Positions 22,765 through 34,237 of a DNA stretch of 64,000 bases are shown piece by piece (positions within the stretch are counted from its first letter, which is position 1; every line of letters begins with the position of its first letter). The notes under the pieces were generated by a model that saw only the letters and a program-made list of their open reading frames with translations, was not told the DNA's origin and made no database searches. The DNA is from Sorghum bicolor (Eukaryota > Streptophyta > Magnoliopsida > Poales > Poaceae), in contig NC_012870.2 of assembly GCF_000003195.3 (NCBI RefSeq), forward strand, positions 23,428,501 to 23,492,500, in the 5' to 3' direction. The position numbers and the translations under genes are program-made.

Positions 22765-22941
22765 CTAAATAGACAAGGAGGTTGGATTTAGAATAGAGAC
22801 AAAGTTTTAAAATAGAATAGGGTAGAGGTAAGCATACTTTTTAGCAATTATAAAGGTTAAGGTGAAAGCAAGAAGTAAGCAGAGATAGAAGCACGCTAAA
22901 ACGTTCGGTTCTAACTAGGCTTGCGTCCTACAGTCAGCATT

Positions 22942-22953
22942 GCTTTGATACCA
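22942..22953 (-). other. Element 1 primer binding site
   Basis: Minus-strand TGGTATCAAAGC lies 3 nt inside the 5' LTR. It matches the 3' end of plant initiator tRNA-Met (TGGTATCAGAGC) except at one base. Confidence 0.8.
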
Positions 22954-22956
22954 CTT

Positions 22957-25511
22957 TGTAACACCCGATTTTAAGGACAAAATCAGATATGCACCATATG
23001 TGAGTTTTAGAAGGCAAGCCTCACATATAGCTACAAATAAGGGGTAATATCAAAGGACAACGCATAAATTACATAGCGTACATAGAAAATCAGAAACAAC
23101 CTTAGGTAGCAAACCACGGAATATAACTCCAAACTTCGGGTGTTAACTTCACTCTACAGGATCCAACTGACTGGTTGATCACAAGCCCAATACTTCTCCT
23201 GAGGTGTGGGGGAGATAGCAAGAGTGAGTCCAAGACGAACTCCGCAAGTATAACAACTAGATTGTATAGATCCCACATTCTCATGATCAATGTGACATAA
23301 ATAATATAGAGCATTAAACAATAATCAATGAGTTTCTTAACACAAGATTCATCACTCTTAATATAAGAGTTCCCAAGGCCGCTCGTAACCGTGATCACGG
23401 CTAGTATACCAGTTTTTAACACTCTGCAGAGGTTGTACATCTTTACCCATGAGTCATGATTTACCCTTTTGCCTGAGGTGATCAGCCTCGTAACCCACTA
23501 CCAAGGTAGGTCGGCAGGGATCACTATGAAGTCTTTCAAAGGTTCGTCTAACAAGTTAGGGCCACTTGGTTTCGGTAGTCAGTCCGTGTGATTCTACCAC
23601 TCGCAGGGAATCCACGGTCTGCTATCCCCCATTTGCGCCACACGGGTAACCTCTAACAAGCTAGAAAAATTACTCATATTTGACTAAAGCCAGAGCCATT
23701 ATAGCCCTCATGGTTGCACTTTCATCCCGGTTATCACTTACGAATAAATCCTCAAGTTGCTAAAAAGTCATTATTATCATTTGTTGCTTTATATTAATCT
23801 AGTCACAAGATCATAGTCATAGAATTAAAATCCAAATTCTATACTTGCCTTAATCCAATTGCTCCTGCTGGTCTTACTTGCTTCCAAGACTCTGATCTTG
23901 ATCACCGAAGTAAAGCTCACCGTCTACTCTCGATCATCGATCATCAACACACAAACAATCGACGACAGACATACACGAAGCAAACAAGATTACAATTAGA
24001 ACAGTACACCAACAGATCAAAAATGAAATAAAATATTTAAAAACAGAACCTACGTTTCGCTACGATCACATAGATACAAAGATCACAAAAATCGGAGCTA
24101 AAACGACCAAATTACGGATTTACGACGATTTCCTATAGCCATTTAATTAATTAAACCTAACCCTGAAATTAAAAAGTTGCAAACTACAGAAACAGTGGTA
24201 CTACCACATAGAGAATTTAATTACGAATCTAACGTAATTTGAACGGGTCAAATCGGAGCTAAAATGAATATTTTATGGCCAAAACAAACTCAGTGGCAAT
24301 TCTGTAATTTCCTAAAAGCGTAATTTGACCTAACCGACGGGAAATACGCTTTCTAAACGGCAAAGCGTAATCTACGAAATGCGCTATGGACCATGGGTTA
24401 AATCGCGAAAAGATAAGGGGCTCTTTAACAAAATGTGCCCCCGAAGGGGTATAGAGCATCCAGGGCCCTCGGATTAGAAACCGATGGCCGAGATTTGAGA
24501 AAGAGATGAGAGAGGGGGGGAGCGGCGCGCCTGGCCGGAGAAGGAGAAGGAGCCGGCGGCGCCACCATTAACGGCGATGAGAACTCGCCGGAGTTGGCGA
24601 AGAACGCGCTACGGAGCACCATTTCCCAAACCAAAAACTCCGGGAGAAAAAGGAGAGCGAGGGGAGTTCGCTCCCGACCCTAGCGAGGCCGGGCAGGGGC
24701 TCGCGCAGCACGCTCCATGGCCGGCGGCCATGGAGCTCGTCGGAGCATGCGGCTAGAGCGCTAGAGAGCACCAAATCACGAGAAAATTGATCGGGAAGAG
24801 CGCGGGGAAGAAGAGGAGCTCACCAACGCGACTAATTTCGGCGGGGACGGCTCGGTTCTTCGAGTTTGAGTGGATGTCGTCGGCGGCGTCCTTCGCTACG
24901 GCTGCTGCGCGCTCCAAGGCAAAGGTAGGGGCAGGGAGAGAGGGGAATGGAGTGAGGATGGGGCTCGGGCTCGCACGCAACTCAAATCGCCAAGGCGCGG
25001 GGGCTAGTGAGTGGAGAACGTGGGAGCGGGGGCAGCATCGGGTTGCTGTCTGCGGCTCTGCCGGAGAGAGAGAGAGAGCGGTTGGGGAGGAGGGGGAAGG
25101 AACTGACAAGCGGGCCCCGCTTGTCGGTGAGAGAGAGGGGAAAGGGGGAGAAAGGCCGGCTGGCTGGGCCGCGACCCAGGAAGGAGAGCGCGGGGGGGGG
25201 GGGGAATGATATGGGCCAAAAGCCGGAAAGGGGAAGGGGGAAAGAGAAAAGCTTTTTTTTTCCTTTTTATTTTCCAAGCAAATTTTTCAAACTCTTTTCA
25301 AAAATGAATTTTGAATTCAAATTCCTTTGCTCAAAACCACTCATCACATAAAAGAAGTGCACCAGCATGTATGCAACAAAATATTAGTCTAAACTTATAT
25401 TTAATTTTATTCTCCTAAAATTTATTATTTTCCCATATTGAAATGCTCACAAAAATTAACTATAAAATCAAATTCAACTATTCAAAAACAATCAAATTTT
25501 AGGGTGTTACA
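22957..25511 (-). repeat. Element 1, right (5') LTR
   Basis: Almost identical to 17645-20197. Visible differences include 23395 (T for G in GTGAGCACGG), a two-base loss in GAGCGCGGATG (near 24869) and single-base length changes in A, GA and G runs. As the upstream LTR of a minus-strand element it would hold the promoter. Confidence 0.92.
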
Positions 25512-25516
25512 ACTCC

Positions 25517-26204
25517 TACCGCATATCCGAACGTGGGGGAATACGAAGGATGACAGGGCTGTCTCCACCCTGCCACCTACCCCTCTGCCCGTGGGATACC
25601 CGCATATCCATTGTTCTCCGCATACCTGAACACCATGTTCACGTATTTGGAAACAACTCTTAACCCCCGCGGGCCCCAACCCTTCGGATTAACAGGCTAG
25701 GTTAAGAGCAACCGGAACGGCCAGTGAACCATCATCTCAACCCTAATTCTACTTCTATTCATATAAGTTAGATGAACGATGAAGAACAAGGATGAATATA
25801 TCAAGAACATAGCACAAGAACTAAGAACTAGTTCATATACTATGAACATGATATAGACATAACTATACTCTAGTTCATAAGCACAATTATATAAAGATAA
25901 CAAGAACTTGCTCATGGAAGAAGACTGATTATGATTCATACCAAGAGGATCCTTTCTTCCTTGGAGACAAGCTCTCCTTGGTAGCTCTTGCCTTGTTCTA
26001 CTACTAGTCTAATACTAAAGATACAAGTGAGAGGTGTGAGGAAATGTAGACTCCAAATGATGTGTGTTTTACAAATGAGGGGGAGCCATCTATTTATAGC
26101 CCAACTAGGACGGTTCGGGAGATCTAAATATGGTAGTAGGTGAAACCGTCCAATGCATGGCGGCATGCAACCGCCAGAGAAAGGTGGGGCCGGGTTGCCG
26201 CCAC
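25517..26204 (-). repeat. Solo LTR, segment 2
   Basis: Middle piece, continuing directly after the second ACTCC target copy of element 1 and ending in GCCAC, the target of element 2. It contains a likely TATA box on the minus strand (26091-26100) near CTATTTATAGCCC. Confidence 0.8.
26089..26100 (-). promoter_or_regulatory. Likely TATA box of the solo LTR
   Basis: The minus strand reads GCTATAAATAGA, a good plant TATA box in the expected upstream half of an LTR. Activity is not inferable. Confidence 0.5.
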
Positions 26205-27416
26205 TGTTGACGGTTCTTAAGTATTAATTTTAATTATCAAATAAACAAGAGAAAGGACCAATATGCAAACAACACCTAGAATTAGGGTTTGATCTGACAG
26301 AATTCCACGAGTTTTGTTGTTTATCTATTTCTACAGGGGGTTATCAGGAAATAAGGAAGAAAGGCCCACATGTCGGGATTACATAGAGATATCAACGCAC
26401 CGCGTGATTTTCTACCATCTAGAAGACTCCAGAAGCCACAGGAAGAAGGCAGAGGCCGAAAGGGGCCAGGCCCAGGGCGCCCGCCCCCTACTGGACTCCA
26501 TTCAGGACTCTGTTCGCACACGATATTCCACCGACCTAATGGATCAAAGATAATGTAGTACCACCTCGCCTACCGACCCAAAAACGCATAGAGGAGGAGG
26601 ACTATATAAGGAGACCCCCCTGGCCCCTGGAGAAGACAAGAAATTATCATAGAGATTGAGGGGTGCCCTCGAAGGAAAACCTCTTCTCTAAATAATATTT
26701 CTTTTTAGGCTTAGCAACCAATGTAAAGTAGAAATAGATCTTCTAGTTTCTACTAGATTGAGAGAGATAGAGTGGAGGTGTAGATTGGAGGAAGCCCGGC
26801 CTATCGGTGTCTACTCCAAGCTTGTACCTGCGGGATCAAGTTCTCCTAACCTGAAGCTTGCTCCTAGGATTCTTCAGTATTTCGACTTCTAAATTCTAGT
26901 AAGTTCTTGTTGTATTGTTCTTATGGTTTATGAGTTTACTTTAATCTCTTCGCGTAGAGTTTAGAGTAATCATTGCTGGCATAAACGTGGTGTTTAGGCT
27001 GGGGTACTCATAGATATTCCCTGACTAGCTAGACCGTGGTAGTAGTGGGGAACGTGACAATTTCGAGTTACCTTTGCAGACCATATCTCGTTAGCAGGAA
27101 GGATAGGGTTTATAGGTGCAGGTTGAACATCCTTTGTGGTGTCTAGATTCTGTTAGCCTCCCCAATAGAACAGTAGATCATCCTTACCAAGGTTAGAAGG
27201 AGACTACGGTTGCAGTCTTCTCTATTTATCACTCACATCGAGAGACATTCTTTGTTGCATAAAGGGTTAGTAGTAATAGACCGGTTAGTCAGATGCACTC
27301 TTTCTCCTAGTGGTAAAAAAATAAATACGATACTCTGGATAACTTCCCGGGTGAAGTGCTCACCGATATCCGTGCGCTTGCGGATCAATTCCTTATTGCG
27401 TTCCCAAATATCAACA
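26205..27416 (+). repeat. Element 2, 5' LTR
   Basis: TGTTGACGG ... ATCAACA, 1212 bp. It has a TATA box at 26602-26611. The segment GTGCGCTTGCGGATC near 27374 is the LTR-end motif shared with the other gypsy LTRs in this window. Confidence 0.93.
26602..26611 (+). promoter_or_regulatory. Element 2 LTR TATA box
   Basis: CTATATAAGG lies about 400 bp into the LTR and is conserved in the 3' LTR at 34656-34665. Transcription would start about 30 bp downstream. Confidence 0.6.
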
Positions 27417-27424
27417 AGCATTTC

Positions 27425-27442
27425 TGGCGCCGTTGCCGGGGA
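27425..27442 (+). other. Element 2 primer binding site (tRNA-Asp)
   Basis: TGGCGCCGTTGCCGGGGA, complementary to the 3' end of plant tRNA-Asp including CCA, 8 nt after the LTR. Confidence 0.9.
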
Positions 27443-27550
27443 GAAAGACGGTTTGCTGAGATAACCTTGAGTCTTACTACTAGCTTGTATCTATACTTTT
27501 ATCTTTTCTTATCTTTTATATTCTTTATTTACTTTCTTTACTCTTACCTT

Positions 27551-28174
27551 ATGGAAAACTAAAATTCTAAATCGATCCATGAGTCTGCAATCCCTTCAGT
27601 AACTAACCTTTTACCATGGGAATCATCACCGCCTATCCAAACATCCCAGTATAAGTTAAGTTCTAGGTTGATTGCCATGATTCAAAACCTATCTTTTTCG
27701 GGAAAGGAAGATGAAAACCCTTACCTTCACATTAGAGATTTTGAGCAAACATGTGATTGTCTTCGCATCGAAGGCATTTCTCATAAAACTTTACGTTGGA
27801 AGCTTTTTCCTTTTTCCTTAAGGGGAGAAGCTAGACAATGGTACAGTCAGAAGGTAAGTCAACAACGAGGTGAATGGGGAGTTTTACGAGCCAACTTTTG
27901 TCTAGATTTCTATTCCCTTGACCGTATAGCCAACCTTAGACTTGAAGTCCTATCTTTTAAACAAAAAGATAATGAAATTTTGGGAAAATCCTGGAAACGT
28001 TTTTCTGATCTTTTAGAATCTGGTCCAAACCTTAATCTTGAAGACCCTGTTCTTTTATTTCACTTTTTTCGAGGTCTCCATAAAAATCACAAACAAATGC
28101 TACACACAATGTCTAGAGGTTCTTTCTTTCGCATCCCTACTGATGAAGCTAGAGTGATCCTAGATAGAATCTGA
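27551..28174 (+). pseudogene. Element 2 gag, with internal stops
   Basis: A frame opens with ATG at 27551 but hits a stop after three codons. It then stays open to a TGA at 28172. From 27668 it shows the Retrotrans_gag domain: LRWKLFPFSLRGEARQWY near residue 42, the capsid core signature of Athila/Tat gag, and a LFHFFRGLHKNHKQML helix region. After the stop the reading frame continues at 28184, so gag and protease were probably one polyprotein. No zinc knuckle is visible. Confidence 0.85.
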
Positions 28175-28183
28175 GAAGCTGAG

Positions 28184-28645
28184 ATGGATAATACCCTTCA
28201 TGATAAAACCTACGAAGCCGAAGTAGACACTCTGCCAAATTCTTCATTTACTTTAGCTATCCCAAGTTCTGAGCCACAAGAGGAAGAAATTCCACCACCG
28301 GACTTCATGCTGGATATAGAATCCGATCTTTTTGCTGATTTCGGAAACATTTCAAATTACCATTCTATTGACAAACCCCAAAACGGCCAGTTTAGCATTT
28401 ATTTGCCAAGTGAATATCAATTGAGAGAGCTTATCTCAGTAATGAGTAGCGAATGGTTGGAGGAATCAGAGCTTTCCTCTGATGTGATCCGTTTGGACAC
28501 ACCCTCTATAACTATACGCTGTGCTTATAATTATGATCGATTTAATGCTCTTTATAATCCTATTGTGGGGATCAACATCATGTATGAATCTTTTGCACTT
28601 AAACTATTTAAAAATCTTGTTTTAACCCCACAACAAAGGTCATAA
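28184..28645 (+). pseudogene. Element 2 gag-protease linker
   Basis: A 153-codon frame directly follows the gag stop. It has an acidic Pro/Glu-rich linker and then a protease-like end (FNALYNPIVGINIMYESFA). The position of the catalytic D-[ST]-G is occupied by N-P-I, a form I recall from other grass elements of this lineage, so it may be a family feature rather than a mutation. A stop and frame change separate it from pol at 28717. Confidence 0.6.
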
Positions 28646-28716
28646 AGGAATCTTCGGGACGATTAGTCCCCAGTCTTGGAATTATTAATGTCCTACCTCT
28701 TACGGTAGAAGGCTCC

Positions 28717-30565
28717 ATGGTTCATTTGAACTTCTATATCTTTGATACATGGGACTTCGACCTGTTGATAGGACAACCTTTTAGAGGACTCCTTTATGAA
28801 GGTCATACTGGAAAGCTACACATTTCTTTTGGAAAAACCTTTAAATTCCCAATAACAATTTCACACTCCTTAAACAATAAGGCCGAATCATATCTTTTGC
28901 CTGATCCTATGGAGGAGGTAAAGGCTGCATCTCTAGAGCTTTTAGATGAACCAGACTTAGAAGACGAAACTCCTTTCTTCATAGAAGACGAAGCCGAGCC
29001 TTCTGAACCTGAACCCTTAGATGAGTTTGCAGAAGCACCTAGACCCCCCATAGAGCTTAAAATTTTACCACCCGGTCTTACATATGCTTTCCTAAACAAT
29101 AATCCAGAGTTCCCTGTAATCATTAGCGATAAACTCACTCAGCATCAAACTCTGCGATTAATGACCATTCTTGAGAAACATCACTCAGTGTTCGGCTACT
29201 CACTCCAAGATCTTATAGGAATCAGTCCTATGATTTGTACCCATCGTATTCCAACAGATCCTTCTGTTTCACCCTCTCGAGAACCCCAACATAGACTTAA
29301 TAACACTATGAGAGAGGTAGTTAAAAAGGAAGTTATAAAGTTGCTGCATGCAGGGATTATATATCATATGCCGCACAGTGAGTGGGTAAGCCCAGTGCAA
29401 GTTGTGCCTAAAAAGGGAGGCATGACTGTTATTATGAATGAAAAGAACGAGCTAATTCCGCAACGCACCGTCACAGGATGGCGGATGTGCATAGACTATA
29501 GAAAACTAAACAAAGCCATGAGAAAGGATCACTTTCCTTTACCTTTCATAGATGAGATGCTAGAGCGGTTAGCAAACCATTCGTTCTTCTGTTTCTTAGA
29601 TGGATATTCAGGGTATCATCAGATCCCGATCCATCCCGATGATCAAAGCAAAACCACTTTTACATGCCCATATGGAACTTATGCTTACCGTAGAATGTCT
29701 TTTGGGTTATGTAATGCACCAGCTTCTTTTCAAAGATGCATGATGTCTATATTTTCTGATATCATTGAAGAGATTATTGAAGTTTTCATGGATGATTTCT
29801 CTGTTTATGGAAAAACGTTTGATAGTTGTCTTGAAAACTTAGACAAGGTTTTGCAAAGATGTGAAGAAAAGCACTTAGTCCTTAATTGGGAAAAATGTCA
29901 TTTTATGTTTAGAGAAGGAATAGTGCTGGGACACCTAGTGTCTGAAAGAGGAATTGAGGTAGACAAAGCTAAAATTGAAGTAATTGAACAACTACCTCCA
30001 CCTATGAATATAAAAGGAATTCGAAGCTTTCTTGGCCATGCTGGTTTTTATCGTAGATTCATAAAAGATTTTTCATTCATTGCTAGACCACTTACACTTT
30101 TGCTAGCCAAGGATGCTCCTTTCGAATTTGATGATGCATGTCTAACATCTTTCAATTTATTAAAGAAAGCACTCATCTCTGCACCAATCATTCAACCCCC
30201 TGATTGGTCGTTGCCTTTTGAAATTATGTGTGATGCTAGTGATTATGCTATGGGGGCAGTATTGGGACAAACTAAAAATAAGAAGCATCATGCAATCGCT
30301 TATGCCAGTAAAACTTTGACAGGAGCTCAACTTAACTATGCAACCACTGAAAATGAGCTTCTGGCTGTTGTCTTTGCCATTGATAAATTTAGATCTTATT
30401 TAGTTGGAGCTAAAATAATTGTTTACACTGATCATGCTGCACTAAAATATTTGCTCACTAAAAAAAGATGCTAAACCGCGCCTGATTAGATGGATCTTAT
30501 TACTCCAAGAATTTGACTTAGAAATAAAAGATAAAAAGGGAGTAGAAAATTCTGTTGCTGATCAC
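28717..30565 (+). pseudogene. Element 2 reverse transcriptase-RNase H (frameshifted)
   Basis: The frame begins with the end of the protease fold (FDLLIGQPFRGL). An acidic linker is followed by the RT domain: WVSPVQVVPKKGG, WRMCIDYRKLNKA, FCFLDGYSGYHQI, the polymerase motif FMDDFSVYG (usual YMDD with Phe at the first position), and LVLNWEKCHF. RNase H follows: FEIMCDASDYAMGAVLGQ, ATTENELLAVVFA and [12 protein letters not shown]. The 585-codon frame breaks at about 30465-30472 in a run of seven A; the same protein continues one frame over ([20 protein letters not shown]). Gypsy RT makes element cDNA in cytoplasmic particles. Confidence 0.92.
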
Positions 30566-31922
30566 TTGTCTAGAACGAATTTTAAGAGTCCACAGGAAAC
30601 CCCCATCAATGATTCACTCCGGGACGACATGCTCTACGGGATTAACAGGTCTGACCCCTGGTATGCAGATATTGTTAATTTTATGGTTTCAGGGTATGTA
30701 CCGCTAGGAGCAAACAAGAAGAAGCTTATTCAAGAAAGTCATTCACATATATGGGATGAGCCATACCTCTTTCGAGCTTAGGAGATGTGTGACCACTGAG
30801 GAAGGATGGAAGATCATCGACAGATGTCATTCATCACCATATGGAGGTCACTATAGAGCATTCCGTACACATTCAAAGATCTGGCAGTGTGGATTCTACT
30901 GGCCTACAATGTATGAAGACACGAAGCAATATATCAGAAGATGTGGGCCATGTCAAAGACACGGAAACAGAAATAGAAGGGATGCAATGCCACACACCAA
31001 CAACCTTCAGATTGAGCTCTTTGATGTCTGGGGAATAGACTACATGGGTCCATTTCCTCCATCAAAGAAGTGTGAGTACATCTTGGTGGCAGTTGACTAT
31101 GTCTCCAAGTGGGTAGAGGCATTACCTTGCAAGCATGCCGACAACGTCAGTTCAAAGAGGATGTTTGAAGAAATTATATTTCCAAGATTTGGAGTCCCCA
31201 GAGTAGTGATAAGTGATGGAGGAGCACACTTCATCGACAAAAGCTTCAAGCAATATCTATCAAAACATGGAATCCATCACAACGTCGCTACCCCCTATCA
31301 TCCTCGGACAAGTGGCCAAGCAGAGACTTCCAACAAACAAATCAAGAATATTCTTCAGAAGACAGTAAATGAAACGGGAACAGCGTGGAAAGACAAGTTA
31401 CCCGATGCACTCTGGGCATACCGGACAGCATACAAGACCCCAATTGGAATGTCTCCATACCAATTGGTGTACGAGAAGACTTGCCATCTACCTGTTGAAC
31501 TAGAGTTCAAAGCACACTGGGCCATAAAGAGATGGAATATGGACCTAGATGTTGCTGGAGATTATAGAAGAATGCAACTATCAGAATTGGAAGAATGCCG
31601 AGAGAAAGCATATCACAACTCAAAGATCTACAAAGAAAGAGTCAAAAGGTGGCATGACAAGAGAATCAAGAAGGAGTTCACACCTGGAGATAAGGTATTA
31701 CTTTTTAATTCTAGGGTGAAGCTTTTCGGGCATAGAAAACTCCGGAGCAAATGGGAAGGACCATTCAAGGTAATTAATTCATCATCCCACGGAGCTATCA
31801 CACTTCAAAGTGACGAAGGTACGTTATTCAAGGTAAATGGTCAATGTCTTAAATTTTTAGAGCCCAATAAAGAATTAGAAGAAATAGACGTAGTCAATTT
31901 TTACCTTCCCATGGAGAATTAG
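30566..31922 (+). pseudogene. Element 2 integrase (frameshifted near 30775)
   Basis: 30566-30781 encodes the stretch between RNase H and the integrase zinc finger ([15 protein letters not shown]). A frame change near 30775 then leads into 30756-31922. There the HHCC finger ([18 protein letters not shown] ... CGPCQRHG), the catalytic core with Asp in GIDYMGPFP, Asp in VISDGGAHF and Glu in [13 protein letters not shown], and a C-terminal GPFKV-type chromatin-binding region ([10 protein letters not shown]) are all visible. The catalytic DDE residues are intact, but the upstream frame is not. Confidence 0.92.
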
Positions 31923-32535
31923 AGCCCGACCTTTTTAGTCTGATGTTTTTGGGTCATATATATATTTTTCTAAATAATTTTGCATCTAGAAACGCTCTCG
32001 AGAAAGTGGGCCCACAGAGGGGCCAGAGAGAGGGCGGGCGCCCAGATCAGGTGGGCGGGCGCCCAGATCAGGTTCCCCCTCGGTCCCGATTTTCTCTGTT
32101 ATGGAAAATGCACTTATGGTAATCCGAATAATCCCTCAGATGGAAAGTTTCGCACGCACATCGACGGGAGCAACCCGACAACCCATAGAGGCACTTTTTG
32201 ACCCCTATATAAACAGACCCCTGACCTCAGTTTTCAAACACCAAGCCACCAAGCCTTCTCACCTTCAATTAGAGCTTGATTAGTTCCTTGCTGCTCCAAT
32301 AGCCGAGAAGTACCACAATGATTGGGAAGTCGTCCCCTTCAACCTCAACATGGAGCCTGTGGAAGACCCCGATGCACGTGCTCTCGTCCCGGCCAACACA
32401 GAGCGACAGCTAGAAGCCATGCCATTACGCCAACGCAGCTGCGCCCAATCCTATCATGCTTAACCAGTTCTTACTGCACCGCCACAACCCCTACTCCTCA
32501 AAGGATCATCATCCAAGACGAAGACCACCATCAAG

Positions 32536-32928
32536 GTGCCAACCGGCACAAGGATCCTTCCACCTAGACCCAATGAGAGGGTCGTTGGAGTCAAGACCAA
32601 CCAAAGCGGCGAGATCAGCAGTATTCGTTACACTACGGAGGAGGAAAGGCCTTACTTTGAAGGGATTAGAGCAGCCAAAGTCCGTTTCATCCCTCCAAAG
32701 GCAGCCCCGAAGTATGCTCTCAATGCTTTTGAGACACCTCCCAAGCGTCCCAAGACTATAATGGATATTGATGAGGACGTTCGCAGACTAGACAGAGTTA
32801 TCATAGACCTCCAGTCCTCGATTAATTCCCTCACTAGGCAGCTCTCTAACCACAATACCATTATACTAGGCCTTAGGCAGGATCTTGCCAGTGCCAACAA
32901 GAAGATCAAGGAATTAGAGCACCGCTAA
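32536..32928 (+). CDS. Extra open reading frame downstream of element 2 pol
   Basis: A 130-codon frame lies between integrase and the 3' LTR. The N-half is basic and Pro-rich (TGTRILPPRPNERV). Residues about 80-128 form a heptad-like coiled coil (IDEDVRRLDRVIIDLQSS ... LRQDLASANKKIKELEHR). No transmembrane segment or signal peptide is evident, so it is not an obvious env. Overlapping frames at 32322-32761 are probably its decayed upstream part. Athila/Tat elements often carry an additional ORF here; its function is unknown to me. Confidence 0.5.
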   Translation: MPTGTRILPPRPNERVVGVKTNQSGEISSIRYTTEEERPYFEGIRAAKVRFIPPKAAPKYALNAFETPPKRPKTIMDIDEDVRRLDRVIIDLQSSINSLTRQLSNHNTIILGLRQDLASANKKIKELEHR

Positions 32929-34237
32929 GTTATCTAGATTAGACCTTTAGTCATCTATCTCTAAATTCGGTTTAGGTTTATTATTATCATCAGTTTGTTA
33001 CTATTGCTATCAGTTTACTACTAGTCTTTTGTAATAAATGCCTCAAGCTTAATAAAAAGTATTATTATTATTATTATTATGTCTTGTGTGTCTCTACTTT
33101 ATTTTTGTGCAAGAAAGCAGAAAACAAGTATGGGGGAGATCCCTCAACATGCCAAACACACTCCGACTACACCACTCTACGATTCAGGTACACACTCTGC
33201 ACACTTTACTTTACACATACACATATCTTGGATTATGCAGAATATTGTTTCCGACGTGATAAATTAAAAAGATTAAAATATTTCTAATCATGATTAATCT
33301 CACTCTGTGATATTTTCTAAAACTTATAACTATTATAAAATCATTTTAAAACCCTATGTTACTTAAGTCATTATGGAATGTGAGATGGTAGAGTATGAGT
33401 TTCTTATTCTTATCATTGTTGCTTGGAGAATTTGTTTCAAAATTCTAGCTACCATCCTCAGTGTTTTATATGCCTGATAAAACTGAAAATATTAATTATG
33501 ATTATAAAAGCTATCTACTCTGTATTGAGTTTGTTCAAAATGAGTTAGACCCTTGTTGAGAGATTTATCATGCTCCTAAGATCAAGACATTTATTCAGAA
33601 AGATTCACTCTTCCGAAGTATTATTGCATTAGAGGCATGGGCTATGCAAAAATAGAGATATTTCGAGGAAATAAAAAGGAGCAAGTGCTCGACAACCTCG
33701 CAGAAAAATGGGCAAGTGTCCGGCAGTAGAATTATGGATACCTCGGTATCCACTTAAAAAAAAGAAGAGAAAGAGAGAAAAGAAGAAAATGATAGCCCAT
33801 GGTCCCTCTAATAAGCAATATGCCAGCAAGAGTTGACAAAGGTTTTAATTTCCAATGTCTTTGATCTAAGAGTATGACATTCCCCTCCTCGGATCCTGTT
33901 TTGATCAGGAAATAAATACAAAGTAAGTATGCTTAAGAATTTTTGCAAATTAAAACAGCCTTAGTGAGATATATAAAAGATAATGAGTGATCTGAGAGAA
34001 CCTATGAGGATAAAAAGGTATGCTAACTTTTCTTTCAAAAATATACAAAAACTCCAAGTGACAAGATTCAAAAGAAAGGATCTTTACTCTTAACCATATA
34101 CTTCCCTTACTATAGTACACAGTGGAAATTTAACACCCTGCAGTTATAAAAAGAATGTTTTAAAATGTTTTACCCCAAATATTGTTCTTAACCATCCTTT
34201 TCTCGAGGACGAGTAAAAGCCTAAGTATGGGGGTATT
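32929..34237 (+). other. Element 2 3' non-coding region
   Basis: No gene. It contains an ATT microsatellite (33060-33081) and ends in the purine-rich tract AGTATGGGGGTATT (34224-34237) beside the LTR. The segment 33660-33750 (GAGGAAATAAAAAGGAGC, GGGCAAGTGTCCGGCAGTAG) resembles element 3 at about 37885-37975 read in reverse. Confidence 0.7.

Larger units (their letters stand above)
17645..25511 (-). mobile_element. LTR retrotransposon, element 1 (gag-protease only)
   Basis: Two LTRs of about 2.55 kb (TGTAACACCC ... GGGTGTTACA) flank 2.76 kb of internal sequence, with the target duplication ACTCC at 17640-17644 and 25512-25516. The minus orientation follows from a primer binding site TGGTATCAAAGC (22942-22953 read in reverse; initiator tRNA-Met type with one mismatch) next to the right LTR and a purine tract AAGGGGGGTAG (20201-20211 read in reverse) next to the left LTR. 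The interior encodes only gag-like and protease-like pieces; no reverse transcriptase, RNase H or integrase is visible. The LTRs differ at roughly twenty positions by eye (under 1%), so the insertion is recent. Confidence 0.92.

Noticed and set aside
27425..27442. tRNA-Asp gene fragment
   Set aside because: Only the 18 nt complementary to the tRNA 3' end are present, directly after an LTR: it is a primer binding site.
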